Source: Candidatus Solibacter sp. | GTDB lineage: Bacteria; Acidobacteriota; Terriglobia; Bryobacterales; Bryobacteraceae | DNA: 49,804 bases | NCBI GenBank assembly: GCA_025361425.1 | Contig: JANYAH010000135.1 | Coordinates: forward strand, 1 to 49,804 | Direction: 5' to 3' | In this document: piece by piece, positions 31,597 to 41,059 of the stretch | How the letters are laid out: each line of letters opens with the position of its first letter | Numbering within the stretch: position 1 is the stretch's first letter | Program-made: the position numbers and the translations under genes | The notes under the pieces: model-generated | Told to the model about the DNA's origin: nothing | The model's database searches: none | Seen by the model: only the letters and a program-made list of their open reading frames with translations

Positions 31597-33978
31597 ATGC
31601 AATTCCAGCGCACGATGCTGTTGAGCGGAATTCTTCTTCTGGCGAGCGCTCTGGCACCGGCCCAACAGGTCTCGCCTCAGGTAACGCCGCCGGTGATCCG
31701 GACGGAAACCAAGCTGGTGCTGGTGGACGTAGTGGTGACCGGCAAAAAGGGCGTGTATGTCGAAGACCTGGAATTGAAGAATTTCAAGGTCTGGGAAGAC
31801 AACAAAGAGCAGCAACTCAAAACCTTCTCCTCCGGCGCCGACCCGAACGGTCCCGGCGGCCAGAAGCGCTACATTGTTCTCTTCTTCGACAACTCCTCCA
31901 TGGCGATGGGGGAGCAGGTGCAGGCGCGCCAGGCCGCCGCGCGTTTCATTGAATCCAATGCCGGGCCGGACCGGCTGATTGCGGTGGTGAACTTCACCGT
32001 CGGCATGCAGATTGCACAGAACTTCACCGGCGACATCGACCGGCTGAAGCTGGTGGTGAGCAGTATCAAGGCCTCCGCCGTGGCGCCTGGACCCGAACTG
32101 GCGAGTCTTGGTGGCGGCCCCCGCCTGGGCGGCGGAATTGGCGATTACGGCGCCCGCAGCATGCTGCTCGCTTTACGCAATTTGGCCAGGAACCTGACCG
32201 ATGTCCCGGGGCGCAAGAGCCTCATCCTGTTCACCTCCGGTTTCCCGCTCAGCTACGAAGCGCGTTCGGAAGCCAACGCGGCCATCGATTCGTGCAACAA
32301 GGCGAACGTGGCCATTTATCCCATCGACGCGCGCGGCGTCAGCGGCCGCATGCCGGGGATACTGGAGGACAGTTCCACCCCGGGACGGCGCGGGCGCGCG
32401 GCGCTGGAGTTTCCCCAGGCATTTCCTGGCCTTGCGTTGCGCTCTACCGGCGTCGCGCTGGCGGCTTCACCGGTGCTGCGCATCGCCGCATTCTTTCTTT
32501 CCACCACCGAGTGGCAGCAGCAGAGCGGCGCTGGTGCGGGCAGGGGCGGCGCCACTACCGGAGGGGGCGCCGCCAACGGCTCGGGCGCTAGCACAGGCTC
32601 GCCCGGCGGCGCGATCACGCGCGGCACCCCGGGCTCTACTACCGGGGGTAATCCCGGCGCCACTCCCGGCGGCGCCACGCGAGGAACCACTACCGGCAAC
32701 CCCGGCGCCGGCGTCAACAGTCCCAGCAACAATAGCAACAGCAACGGCCGCGGCAACGGCGGAATGAATGAGACCAACGATCCCAATAGTCCGCTCAACC
32801 GCAACAATCCCTTCAACAATCCGTCGCGCCTGAGCATCCCGGATTTTCGAGGCGCCACCGACAATCAGCAGGTGATGTACCTCCTGGCGGACGGCACCGG
32901 GGGCTTCGTGATCAACAACACGAACGACATGATCGGCGGCATGCGGAAGATCGGCAAGGAACAGAATTCGTACTACATTGTGGGATACACGCCGCATGAA
33001 TCCACCGAAGGCAGTTGCCACACTCTCAAGGTCAAGGTGGATAAAGGCGGAACTACCGTGCGTTCGCGGGCCGGCTACTGCAACGTGAAATCGCGCGATG
33101 CGCTGGCCGGCAACCCGGTCGAAAAGACGCTGGAAAGCCGCGCGGCGGCTCCGGCGGCCGGCACGATCGCCGCCTCAATGCGTGCGCCGTTCTTCTATAC
33201 CGGGGCGAACACCGCGCGCGTGGCGGTGGCCATCGAGATTCCCTCGGAAGCCATCAAATTCGAGAAGCTGAAGGGTAAGATGCACGCCAACGTGAATGTC
33301 CTAGGCATCGCCTACAAACAGGATGGCAGCGTTGGGGCCCGGTTCAGCGACGCGGTCAAGCTGGATTTCGAAAACCAAAAGGAAGTGCAGGCATTCAAGG
33401 AAAAGCCGATGCACTACGAGAACCAGTTCGACGTCGGCGTCGGCGTCTTCGCGTTGAAAGTCGTGTTCGATTCCGGCGACGCGAGTTTCGGCAAGCTGGA
33501 ATCCCCCCTGGTGATCAATGCTTACGACGGCACGGATTTCGCGGTCAGCGGGATCGCCTTCAGCAAGGTGTTCTCCAAGGTGACGGATTCGGACGCGAAC
33601 CTGGATGCGGTGCTCCTGGAAGGTAGGTCGCCGCTGGTGGCCGGGAACTACCAGTTCACGCCCACGGGCTACTCGCGCTTCAAGGCGGCCGACCGTGTGG
33701 TGATGTACTTCGAAATGTACGATCCGGCCTTGCTGGGCGAGACCAAGCCCAAAGTGGCGGTGCAGGTCCGCATTCTGGATGGCAAGACGCTGGATGTGAA
33801 GCAGGATTCCGGCAACGTACTGGTGGACAATTTCGTGAAAGCGGGCAGCCCCGTGGTGCCCACCGGCCTCCGTCTGCCAATTGAGGCGCTGGCCCCCGGC
33901 CTCTACCGCTTGGAACTAAAAGCGCTCGATTCCACCGGCGCCTTCGCCATCCGCACGGCGGATTTCGAGATTTTATAA
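31597..33978 (+). CDS. Secreted VWFA-related protein with Gly/Asn/Ser-rich insert (TIGR03436 type)
   Basis: 793 residues from ATG 31597, preceded by AGAGGTG; the signal peptide MQFQRTMLLSGILLLASALA ends APAQQ. LVLVDVVVTGKKGVYVEDLE and KNFKVWEDNKEQQLKTFSSG form the usual N-terminal domain. The VWA-like part has YIVLFFDNSSMAM (DxSxM, a MIDAS-type motif) and GRKSLILFTSGFPLS. A low-complexity insert of ~100 residues (Gly/Thr/Asn/Ser-rich, DNA ~32,515-32,830) interrupts the family pattern before QQVMYLLADGTGGFVINNTN and SYYIVGYTPHES. A ~240-residue beta-rich C-terminal part follows. It is a paralogue of the preceding gene. Confidence 0.85.
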   Translation: MQFQRTMLLSGILLLASALAPAQQVSPQVTPPVIRTETKLVLVDVVVTGKKGVYVEDLELKNFKVWEDNKEQQLKTFSSGADPNGPGGQKRYIVLFFDNSSMAMGEQVQARQAAARFIESNAGPDRLIAVVNFTVGMQIAQNFTGDIDRLKLVVSSIKASAVAPGPELASLGGGPRLGGGIGDYGARSMLLALRNLARNLTDVPGRKSLILFTSGFPLSYEARSEANAAIDSCNKANVAIYPIDARGVSGRMPGILEDSSTPGRRGRAALEFPQAFPGLALRSTGVALAASPVLRIAAFFLSTTEWQQQSGAGAGRGGATTGGGAANGSGASTGSPGGAITRGTPGSTTGGNPGATPGGATRGTTTGNPGAGVNSPSNNSNSNGRGNGGMNETNDPNSPLNRNNPFNNPSRLSIPDFRGATDNQQVMYLLADGTGGFVINNTNDMIGGMRKIGKEQNSYYIVGYTPHESTEGSCHTLKVKVDKGGTTVRSRAGYCNVKSRDALAGNPVEKTLESRAAAPAAGTIAASMRAPFFYTGANTARVAVAIEIPSEAIKFEKLKGKMHANVNVLGIAYKQDGSVGARFSDAVKLDFENQKEVQAFKEKPMHYENQFDVGVGVFALKVVFDSGDASFGKLESPLVINAYDGTDFAVSGIAFSKVFSKVTDSDANLDAVLLEGRSPLVAGNYQFTPTGYSRFKAADRVVMYFEMYDPALLGETKPKVAVQVRILDGKTLDVKQDSGNVLVDNFVKAGSPVVPTGLRLPIEALAPGLYRLELKALDSTGAFAIRTADFEIL

Positions 33979-33992
33979 GGGCTCGTTGCTCT

Positions 33993-34027
33993 TTTCTCTA
34001 CGCTTCCTCTGCGCTCTCTGCGTTGAA
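33993..34027. repeat. Degenerate CGCAGAGA-type interspersed repeat
   Basis: On the minus strand it reads CAACGCAGAGAGCGCAGAGG, then AAGCGTAGAG, a weaker copy of the repeat at 11789-11830. It sits between the convergent ends of the VWFA and pntB genes. Confidence 0.55.
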
Positions 34028-34049
34028 ATGTTCTTCCACCTTCGCCGGC

Positions 34050-35435
34050 TTACCGAACAGCGGCCGGCAGTTCCTTAAGAATCTCCGACACAAATGCCTT
34101 CGCATCCCCAAACAGCATCAGCGTTTTATCCATATAATACAGATCGTTGTCGATGCCGGCGAAGCCGGGGCTCATGGAGCGCTTGATCACCATGACGGTA
34201 TGCGCCTTGTCCACATCCAGGATCGGCATGCCGAAAATCGGGCTGGATTTGTCGCTGCGCGCCCCGGGGTTCGTGACGTCGTTCGCGCCGATCACCAGCG
34301 CCACGTCGCACTGCGCAAATTCGCCGTTGATGTCGTCCATCTCGATCAGCCGGTCGTACGGGATATCGGCTTCCGCCAGCAGCACGTTCATGTGGCCGGG
34401 CATGCGTCCCGCCACCGGGTGGATGGCGAACTTCACGTCGATGCCGCGCTTCATCAGGGTATCGAACAGTTCGCGAATCTTGTGCTGCGCCTGCGCCACC
34501 GCCAGACCATAGCCGGGCACGATGATCACGCTCGACGCCGCCTCCAAAATCGACGCGGCTTCTTCGGCGCTGGCAGAGCGCACCGGCCGCTGCTCGCCCT
34601 TCGCCTTGGACGGCTGGATCTGCCCGAATGCGCCGAACAGCACGTTGGTAAAGGAGCGGTTCATGGCCTTGCACATGATGATGGAGAGAATCAGGCCGCT
34701 CGATCCATCAAGCGCGCCGGCGATGATCAGCAGCTTGTTGTCCAGCGCGAACCCCATGGCGCAGGCCGAGAGCCCGGCGTAGGAGTTCAACAGCGCGATC
34801 ACCGTGGGCATGTCGGCGCCGCCGATCGGCAGGATCAGTAGTACGCCGAAAACCAGCGACAGCCCCGCGAAGATGGGGAAGATCCAGGTATCGGTCGGCA
34901 CCATGATGACGCGCACGCCCAACCCGATGGCGATCGCGAAGAGCACGAAATTGATGGCGTTCTGATTCTTGTAGACCAGCGGACGCGAGGGCAGGATTTC
35001 CTGCAGTTTGCCCATCGCCATCAGGCTTCCTGTAAAGGTGAGGAAGCCCAGCAGGGTTTCGATCACCAGCGCCACCATGACGAAACCTACGAGTTCGGTT
35101 CCCGCATGCGGCTGCCGCTGGTAATACTCCGCCGTGCCCACCAGCGCCGCGGCCAATGCGCCGCAGGCGTGCGACATCGCGGTCCGCTGCGGCACCGCCG
35201 TCATCGGCATGATGTAGGCGATGGGCACGCCCACCGCCGTGCCGATGAACAACGCCGCCAGAATCCACTCCCAGTTGGCGTGATGCCCGATCAGCGTGCC
35301 GCCAATCGCCATCAGCATTCCGGCCTCGCCCGCAAACACCCCGCGCCGCGCCGTCACCGGCGAGTTCATCCATTTCAGCGAGAGAACGAACAGCGCGCCG
35401 GAGAGAATGTAGATGTAGTTGACCAGGGAGCCCAT
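34050..35435 (-). CDS. pntB: NAD(P) transhydrogenase subunit beta
   Basis: 461 residues. Several membrane helices (~1-265, with YIYILSGALFVLSLKWMNSP at the start) form part of the proton channel. The NADP(H)-binding domain III follows, with IVPGYGLAVAQAQHKIRELF, HPVAGRMPGHMNVLLAEADI, ALVIGANDVTNPGA and KRSMSPGFAGIDNDLY, all standard. The start overlaps the pntAB stop as TAATG. It couples hydride transfer between NAD(H) and NADP(H) to proton movement across the inner membrane, and is the last gene of the suc-ndk-pnt operon. Confidence 0.95.
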   Translation of the reverse strand: MGSLVNYIYILSGALFVLSLKWMNSPVTARRGVFAGEAGMLMAIGGTLIGHHANWEWILAALFIGTAVGVPIAYIMPMTAVPQRTAMSHACGALAAALVGTAEYYQRQPHAGTELVGFVMVALVIETLLGFLTFTGSLMAMGKLQEILPSRPLVYKNQNAINFVLFAIAIGLGVRVIMVPTDTWIFPIFAGLSLVFGVLLILPIGGADMPTVIALLNSYAGLSACAMGFALDNKLLIIAGALDGSSGLILSIIMCKAMNRSFTNVLFGAFGQIQPSKAKGEQRPVRSASAEEAASILEAASSVIIVPGYGLAVAQAQHKIRELFDTLMKRGIDVKFAIHPVAGRMPGHMNVLLAEADIPYDRLIEMDDINGEFAQCDVALVIGANDVTNPGARSDKSSPIFGMPILDVDKAHTVMVIKRSMSPGFAGIDNDLYYMDKTLMLFGDAKAFVSEILKELPAAVR

Positions 35436-35731
35436 TACTTTTTCTCTTCCCTGCGCTTGAACATCTTGAGCATGCGGTCTGTAATCAGGAAGCCGCTGAC
35501 GATGTTGGTCGTCGCGGCCGTGATGGCCACGAAGCCCAGCACTTTGCTCATCGTCGTCGCTTCGTCATTGCTGATGATCAAAATCGCACCCACCACCGAG
35601 ATCGCCGAGATCGCGTTGGTCAGCGACATCAGCGGCGTGTGCAGCAGGGGCGACACCCTGCGTATCACCTCCAGGCCGACGAAGGTCGCCAGCATGAAGA
35701 CGTACAGTCCCATTTCCAAGCTCGAAGGCAT
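35435..35731 (-). CDS. pntAB: NAD(P) transhydrogenase subunit alpha part 2 (membrane part)
   Basis: 98 residues with about three membrane segments (YVFMLATFVGLEVIRRV, LTNAISAISVVGAILII, VLGFVAITAATTNIVSGFLI). SPLLHTPLMSLTNAISAI is the standard motif of the membrane part of PntA. As in Rhodospirillum rubrum, the alpha subunit is split into two genes. It overlaps pntB by one base and follows pntAA by 12 bp. Confidence 0.93.
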   Translation of the reverse strand: MPSSLEMGLYVFMLATFVGLEVIRRVSPLLHTPLMSLTNAISAISVVGAILIISNDEATTMSKVLGFVAITAATTNIVSGFLITDRMLKMFKRREEKK

Positions 35732-35743
35732 TTCGCGCTCCTC

Positions 35744-36910
35744 TTAAACCGCCGCCAGTCCCAGCATTTCCCGCACCCGTGGATGCACCACTTCTCCGCC
35801 GTGCGTGACCAGCGTTTCCCTCACGATCTCATCTTCCCTATCGAGCGCCAGCTTGCCGTCCTTAATCAGGTACTTCAGAAAGGTCGCAATATTCTTGGCG
35901 TACATCTGGCTGGCGTGATACGGAATCGTGGAAGGCAGATTCAACGGCCCCATGATAGTCACGCCGCCACTCACCACGCTTTCCCCCGGGCGGGTCAGTT
36001 CGCAATTGCCGCCGCGCTCCGCCGCGATATCCACGATCAAGGACCCCGGCGCCATGCGCGCCACCATCTCGCCCGTGATCAGAATGGGCGCTTTCCTGCC
36101 CGGCACCGCGGCCGTCGTGATCACCACGTTCTGCTGCGCCAGCACACCGGCCATCAGCTCGCGCTGCCGCTGGTAGAACTCCTCGGTCATGGCCTTGGCG
36201 TAGCCCCCCTTGTCCTCGGCGCCGGCTGCCGCCACCTCCAGCACCACGAACCGCGCGCCCAAGCTCTCCACCTGCTCCTTGACCGCCGCGCGGATATCGT
36301 AACCGCTGACCACCGCCCCCAAGCGCTTTGCCGTGGCGATCGCCTGTAACCCTGCCACGCCCGCGCCAATCACCAGCACCCGCGCCGGCGCCACGGTTCC
36401 CGCCGCGGTCATCAACATGGGGAACATGCGCGGCAGGCTATCCGCCGCCATCAGGGCCGCCTTGTATCCCGCCACCGTCGCCATGGAGGATAGCGCGTCC
36501 ATGCTCTGCGCGCGCGTGATCCGCGGCATCAGTTCCATGGAGAGAAAGGTGACGCCGCGCTCCGCCAGAAAGCGTGCCGCGTCCGCCGCGGAAAGCGGTT
36601 CGCCGAAGCCGATCGCCGTCTGCCCCTGCCGCAACAGCGCCAGGTCGGCCGCCCCGGTCTCCGGATTCGCCCCCGGGCTGCGTACCTGCAAAATCACTTC
36701 TGCGGTGCGGAACACCTCTTCCCGGCTGCCCGCCAGCCGCACGCCCTTCTCCACATATTCGGCATCCGCAAAGCCCGCTTCGGCTCCCGCACCCGGCTGC
36801 ATGACCAGTTCCACGCCCGTCTTGTTGAAGACGGAGATCGCACCCGGGACCATCGCCACCCGGCGCTCGCCCGGTGCTGCTTCAACGACAATTCCGACGA
36901 TAATCCCCAT
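35744..36910 (-). CDS. pntAA: NAD(P) transhydrogenase subunit alpha part 1 (NAD-binding)
   Basis: 388 residues, soluble. APGERRVAMVPGAI near the start, the NAD-binding GAGVAG at 182-187 (ARVLVIGAGVAGLQAIATAK) and VITTAAVPGRKAPILITGEM identify domain I of the enzyme, related to alanine dehydrogenase. Its ribosome-binding region lies entirely inside a long palindromic repeat (36911-36965). The only Shine-Dalgarno-like AGGAGG is in that repeat, 10 bases from ATG. Confidence 0.94.
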   Translation of the reverse strand: MGIIVGIVVEAAPGERRVAMVPGAISVFNKTGVELVMQPGAGAEAGFADAEYVEKGVRLAGSREEVFRTAEVILQVRSPGANPETGAADLALLRQGQTAIGFGEPLSAADAARFLAERGVTFLSMELMPRITRAQSMDALSSMATVAGYKAALMAADSLPRMFPMLMTAAGTVAPARVLVIGAGVAGLQAIATAKRLGAVVSGYDIRAAVKEQVESLGARFVVLEVAAAGAEDKGGYAKAMTEEFYQRQRELMAGVLAQQNVVITTAAVPGRKAPILITGEMVARMAPGSLIVDIAAERGGNCELTRPGESVVSGGVTIMGPLNLPSTIPYHASQMYAKNIATFLKYLIKDGKLALDREDEIVRETLVTHGGEVVHPRVREMLGLAAV

Positions 36911-36965
36911 GTAGGAAAGGCCTCCTGGCCTGTCTCCGCGGGACCGGCCAGAAGGCCTGTCCTAC
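36911..36965. repeat. Long palindromic repeat between ndk and pntAA
   Basis: Two 20-bp arms, GTAGGAaAGGCCTcCTGGCC and its near-perfect reverse complement (18 of 20 pair), flank a 15-bp centre. It touches the pntAA start codon on one side and overlaps the ndk stop codon on the other. A shorter relative containing AGGCCTCCTG occurs at 48306-48320. Confidence 0.85.
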
Positions 36966-37381
36966 AGCAGTTCCGACGTTCGGAAGAAGAACGCCAACTC
37001 CACCGCCGCCGTCTCCGGAGCGTCCGACCCGTGAATGCAGTTGCGCTCGATGTTGGCCGCGAAACGCTTGCGCACCGTACCCTCCGCGGCATTGGCCGGG
37101 TTGGTGGCGCCCATGACTTCGCGCAGTCCCTTGACGGCGTCCTCGCGCTCCAGCGCCATCACGATAATCGGCCCCTCGGTCATGAACTTGACCAGGCCGC
37201 TATAGAAAGGGCGCTCCTTATGCACCGCGTAGAAACCCTGCGCTTCCGCTGCGGAGAGCCGCGTCATGCGCAAGCCCACAATCGTGAAACCGGCCTTCTG
37301 AATCATGGCCAGGATTTCTCCGGCCTGCCCGGCTGCCACGGCATCGGGTTTAATAATGGAAAACGTACGTTCTACACTCAT
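36962..37381 (-). CDS. ndk: Nucleoside diphosphate kinase
   Basis: 139 residues, full family length. [12 protein letters not shown] near the start, [20 protein letters not shown] and the phospho-acceptor His at H117 in [17 protein letters not shown] are all present. It transfers phosphate between nucleoside di- and triphosphates. The start overlaps the sucD stop (ATGA), linking it to GTP/ATP made by succinyl-CoA synthetase. The final residues and the stop codon touch a palindromic repeat. Confidence 0.97.
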   Translation of the reverse strand: MSVERTFSIIKPDAVAAGQAGEILAMIQKAGFTIVGLRMTRLSAAEAQGFYAVHKERPFYSGLVKFMTEGPIIVMALEREDAVKGLREVMGATNPANAAEGTVRKRFAANIERNCIHGSDAPETAAVELAFFFRTSELL

Positions 37382-38244
37382 AAGCGACTTTGAACCTTCT
37401 TTCCCAAATCGGCCGGGGTAGCGCAGACCGTTATGCCTGCTGCTTCCATGGCCTTGATCTTATCGGACGCCTTGCCACTCCCGCCCGCGATGATCGCGCC
37501 CGCGTGCCCCATGCGGCGTCCCGGCGGCGCGGTCTGCCCGGCCACAAAACCAATCACCGGCTTCTTCACGTGGGCCTTCACATAAGCCGCCGCGGTCTCC
37601 TCGGCATTGCCGCCGATCTCCCCAATCATGATGATCGCGTGCGTGTCCGGGTCCGCATTGAACAGCTCCAGCGCGTCTACAAAATTGGTCCCGATGATCG
37701 GGTCGCCGCCGATTCCGATGCAGGTGGATTGCCCTATCCCGAGCTTGGTCAACTGCCCCACCGCCTCGTAGGTCAGCGTGCCCGAGCGCGAAACCACCCC
37801 CACATGGCCCTCCAAGTGGATCGAGGCTGGCATGATGCCGATCTTGCATTTTCCCGGCGAGATGATGCCCGGGCAGTTGGGTCCGATCAACCGCGTCTTG
37901 CGGCCTTGCAGAAATTGCCACGCCTTCACCATCTCTAGCGTCGGGATACCTTCCGTAATGCAAACCACCAGCGGCAGGCCCGCATCGGCCGCTTCCATGA
38001 TGGCATCGCCGGCGAACGGCGGCGGCACGAAGATCACAGTGGCATTGGCGCCGGTCGCTTTCACCGCCTGCTCCACCGTGTCGAACACCGGCAAATCCAG
38101 GTGCTTGCTTCCGCCCTTACCGGGCACCACGCCGCCCACCACGTTGGTGCCGTAGGCGATCGATTGTTGCGCATGGAAGGTGCCTTCCTTGCCGGTGAAG
38201 CCCTGGACAATTACTCGTGTATTTCTATCTACCAGTACGCTCAT
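37378..38244 (-). CDS. sucD: Succinyl-CoA ligase subunit alpha
   Basis: 288 residues. N-terminal CoA-binding [44 protein letters not shown] and the active-site phospho-His H247 in [10 protein letters not shown] are conserved. With SucC it converts succinyl-CoA to succinate with NTP formation in the TCA cycle. It lies 23 bp after sucC. Confidence 0.97.
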   Translation of the reverse strand: MSVLVDRNTRVIVQGFTGKEGTFHAQQSIAYGTNVVGGVVPGKGGSKHLDLPVFDTVEQAVKATGANATVIFVPPPFAGDAIMEAADAGLPLVVCITEGIPTLEMVKAWQFLQGRKTRLIGPNCPGIISPGKCKIGIMPASIHLEGHVGVVSRSGTLTYEAVGQLTKLGIGQSTCIGIGGDPIIGTNFVDALELFNADPDTHAIIMIGEIGGNAEETAAAYVKAHVKKPVIGFVAGQTAPPGRRMGHAGAIIAGGSGKASDKIKAMEAAGITVCATPADLGKKVQSRL

Positions 38245-38267
38245 TCATTTCCTCGTGCGGGCGCCCG

Positions 38268-39425
<1,158 letters not shown>

Positions 39426-39464
39426 GGAATCGCTTGTGTTAGCCTACAGAAAACCCAATATATC

Positions 39465-40490
39465 ATGTCGCTTCTGCCCTACCTGATTCGTCTGGTCTCT
39501 CAACAGAACCTGCCTTCCCCCGACGCGGAAGCCGCCATGCAGATTATTCTGCGCGGCGAGGCCACCCATCCGCAGATCGCCGCCTTCCTCATCGCCCTCA
39601 AAATGAAGGGCGAAACTGTCGAGGAACTGGTCGGTTTCGCGCGCGCCATGCGCCAAATGGCCGCCCCCCTCGACGCCAATCTTGCCGGCCAGACCCTGCT
39701 CGACACCTGCGGCACCGGCGGCGATGGCTGCGACACGTTCAACATCTCCACGCTGGCCGCTTTCGTGGTCGCCGGCGCCGGGGTGCACGTCGCCAAGCAC
39801 GGCAATCGCTCCATTTCCAGCCAGTGCGGCAGCGCCGATCTGCTCGAAGCCTGGGGCATCCGTCTCGATCTGCCGCCCGCCGCCACCGCCCGCTCCATCC
39901 GCGAGTTGGGCATCGGATTCCTCTTTGCCCCGGCAGTCCACACCGCCATGAAGCACGCCCAACCGGTGCGCGTCGATCTCAAAATGCGCACCGTGTTCAA
40001 TCTGCTCGGCCCATTGACCAACCCGGCCGGCGCCACGGCCCAACTCATCGGCGCACCCTCGTTCCACGCCGCCGAACTGATGGCGGGGGCGATTGCGGCG
40101 CTCGGCATGCCGCGCGGTTTCGTGGTCCACGGATCCGATGGACTGGACGAGATCACCACCACCGGTCCCACGTCCGCCTGGGAGATCCGCAACGGCAAAG
40201 TGGAAGCGCGCACCCTGGAGCCCGCCGATTTTGCCGTGCGGACGGCGAGCGCAGACCACCTGCGCGGCGGAGACCGGCAGGTGAATCTGGAAATCGCCAA
40301 CGCCGTGCTTTCGGGCGCACGCGGTCCGCGCCGGGATATCGTCCTCGTGAACTCCGCCGCCGCCCTCGTCGCCGCCGGCAAAGCGGAGACCTTCCTCGAA
40401 GGCATGGCGCTCGGCGTCGTGTCCATCGATTCGGGTGCCGCCATGCGTAAGGTGGAGGCGCTGGCGCAGTTTAGTACCCGTTTAAGATAA
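39465..40490 (+). CDS. trpD: Anthranilate phosphoribosyltransferase
   Basis: 341 residues from ATG 39465 (MSLLPYLIRLVSQQNLPSPD); longer in-frame readings run backwards through sucC. PRPP-binding DTCGTGGDGCDTFNIST (80-96), KHGNRSISSQCGSADLLEAW (111-130) and VDLKMRTVFNLLGPLTNPA are all conserved. It makes phosphoribosyl-anthranilate in tryptophan synthesis. No clear Shine-Dalgarno is seen before the ATG (CCCAATATATC). No other trp genes are nearby. Confidence 0.96.
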   Translation: MSLLPYLIRLVSQQNLPSPDAEAAMQIILRGEATHPQIAAFLIALKMKGETVEELVGFARAMRQMAAPLDANLAGQTLLDTCGTGGDGCDTFNISTLAAFVVAGAGVHVAKHGNRSISSQCGSADLLEAWGIRLDLPPAATARSIRELGIGFLFAPAVHTAMKHAQPVRVDLKMRTVFNLLGPLTNPAGATAQLIGAPSFHAAELMAGAIAALGMPRGFVVHGSDGLDEITTTGPTSAWEIRNGKVEARTLEPADFAVRTASADHLRGGDRQVNLEIANAVLSGARGPRRDIVLVNSAAALVAAGKAETFLEGMALGVVSIDSGAAMRKVEALAQFSTRLR

Positions 40491-40737
40491 CCCGCCGCTT
40501 GTGGCCCAGCCACTCCTGGCTAATGTCACTGAGTCTTTCCAAAACTGCGACTCCGGCAGAAATTGTGGGGCGGACCCCCTGGTCCGCGCGGGTCCCCCTG
40601 GACCCGCAGCCAGGGCGTCGGTCGCGGACCAGGGGGTCCCAGACCCTCTCGTCGGATTCAGCAACCCCGCTATGCCAGACTGCGCCCATACGTTCGAGCT
40701 GTCAGATTAGCAGGCCCTACCCGGTCGTAGAAGAGGA
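40491..40737. repeat. Intergenic GGGGC-type hairpin repeats after trpD
   Basis: TGTGGGGC at 40564 leads into GCGGACC/GGTCCGC (40570-40587) and GCGGGTCC/GGACCCGC (40588-40607), both with CCCT tetraloops. A further GCGGACCAGGGGGTCC follows at ~40624. This matches the repeats at 9919, 24681 and 43276. No gene seen. Confidence 0.75.
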
Positions 40738-40938
40738 TTAGTCGAGGTAACGCCGTTTTCGTTGAAAATGCTCAACAGTTCTTCGAAGTCGGAGTTCATC
40801 GCTTCCGCCGCCGCCGCGCCCATGTGCATCGACCGCCATCTGGCACGCCGCTTCGAAGATCGCCTCCGCACCTAGGCGCTGCCAGTACTCAATGTCGAAC
40901 CACCGGTCCATCTCGGAAATTCGCCGGTACCGTTCCAT
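40738..40938 (-). CDS. Small conserved-looking hypothetical protein
   Basis: 66 residues from ATG 40938 (MERYRRISEMDRWFDIEYWQ), continuing GAEAIFEAACQMAVDAHGRG and ending with ELRLRRTVEHFQRKRRYLD. The pattern ISEMDRWFDIEYWQ ... DELRL-R-VEHF resembles a small uncharacterised family of Acidobacteria and other environmental bacteria. The frame stays open upstream as far as 41142, overlapping ppk, and no good ribosome-binding site is seen, so the true start is unclear and it may be a remnant. Function unknown. Confidence 0.45.
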   Translation of the reverse strand: MERYRRISEMDRWFDIEYWQRLGAEAIFEAACQMAVDAHGRGGGGSDELRLRRTVEHFQRKRRYLD

Positions 40939-41059
40939 CGCGAATACAGGTCGCGGCTTTTCCGAACTAATGTCCACTGCCCCATGGTACCGCCCGAATG
41001 CGCACCCCTCCTGGCGGCACTCCTGCCTCTGTGGCGCTAATTGTTCTAGTCTGGTAAGG

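Noticed and set aside
30060-31613. Minus-strand open frame of 517 codons opposite the first VWFA gene
   Set aside because: His/Arg/Leu-rich shadow of a well-supported secreted protein; no motifs seen.
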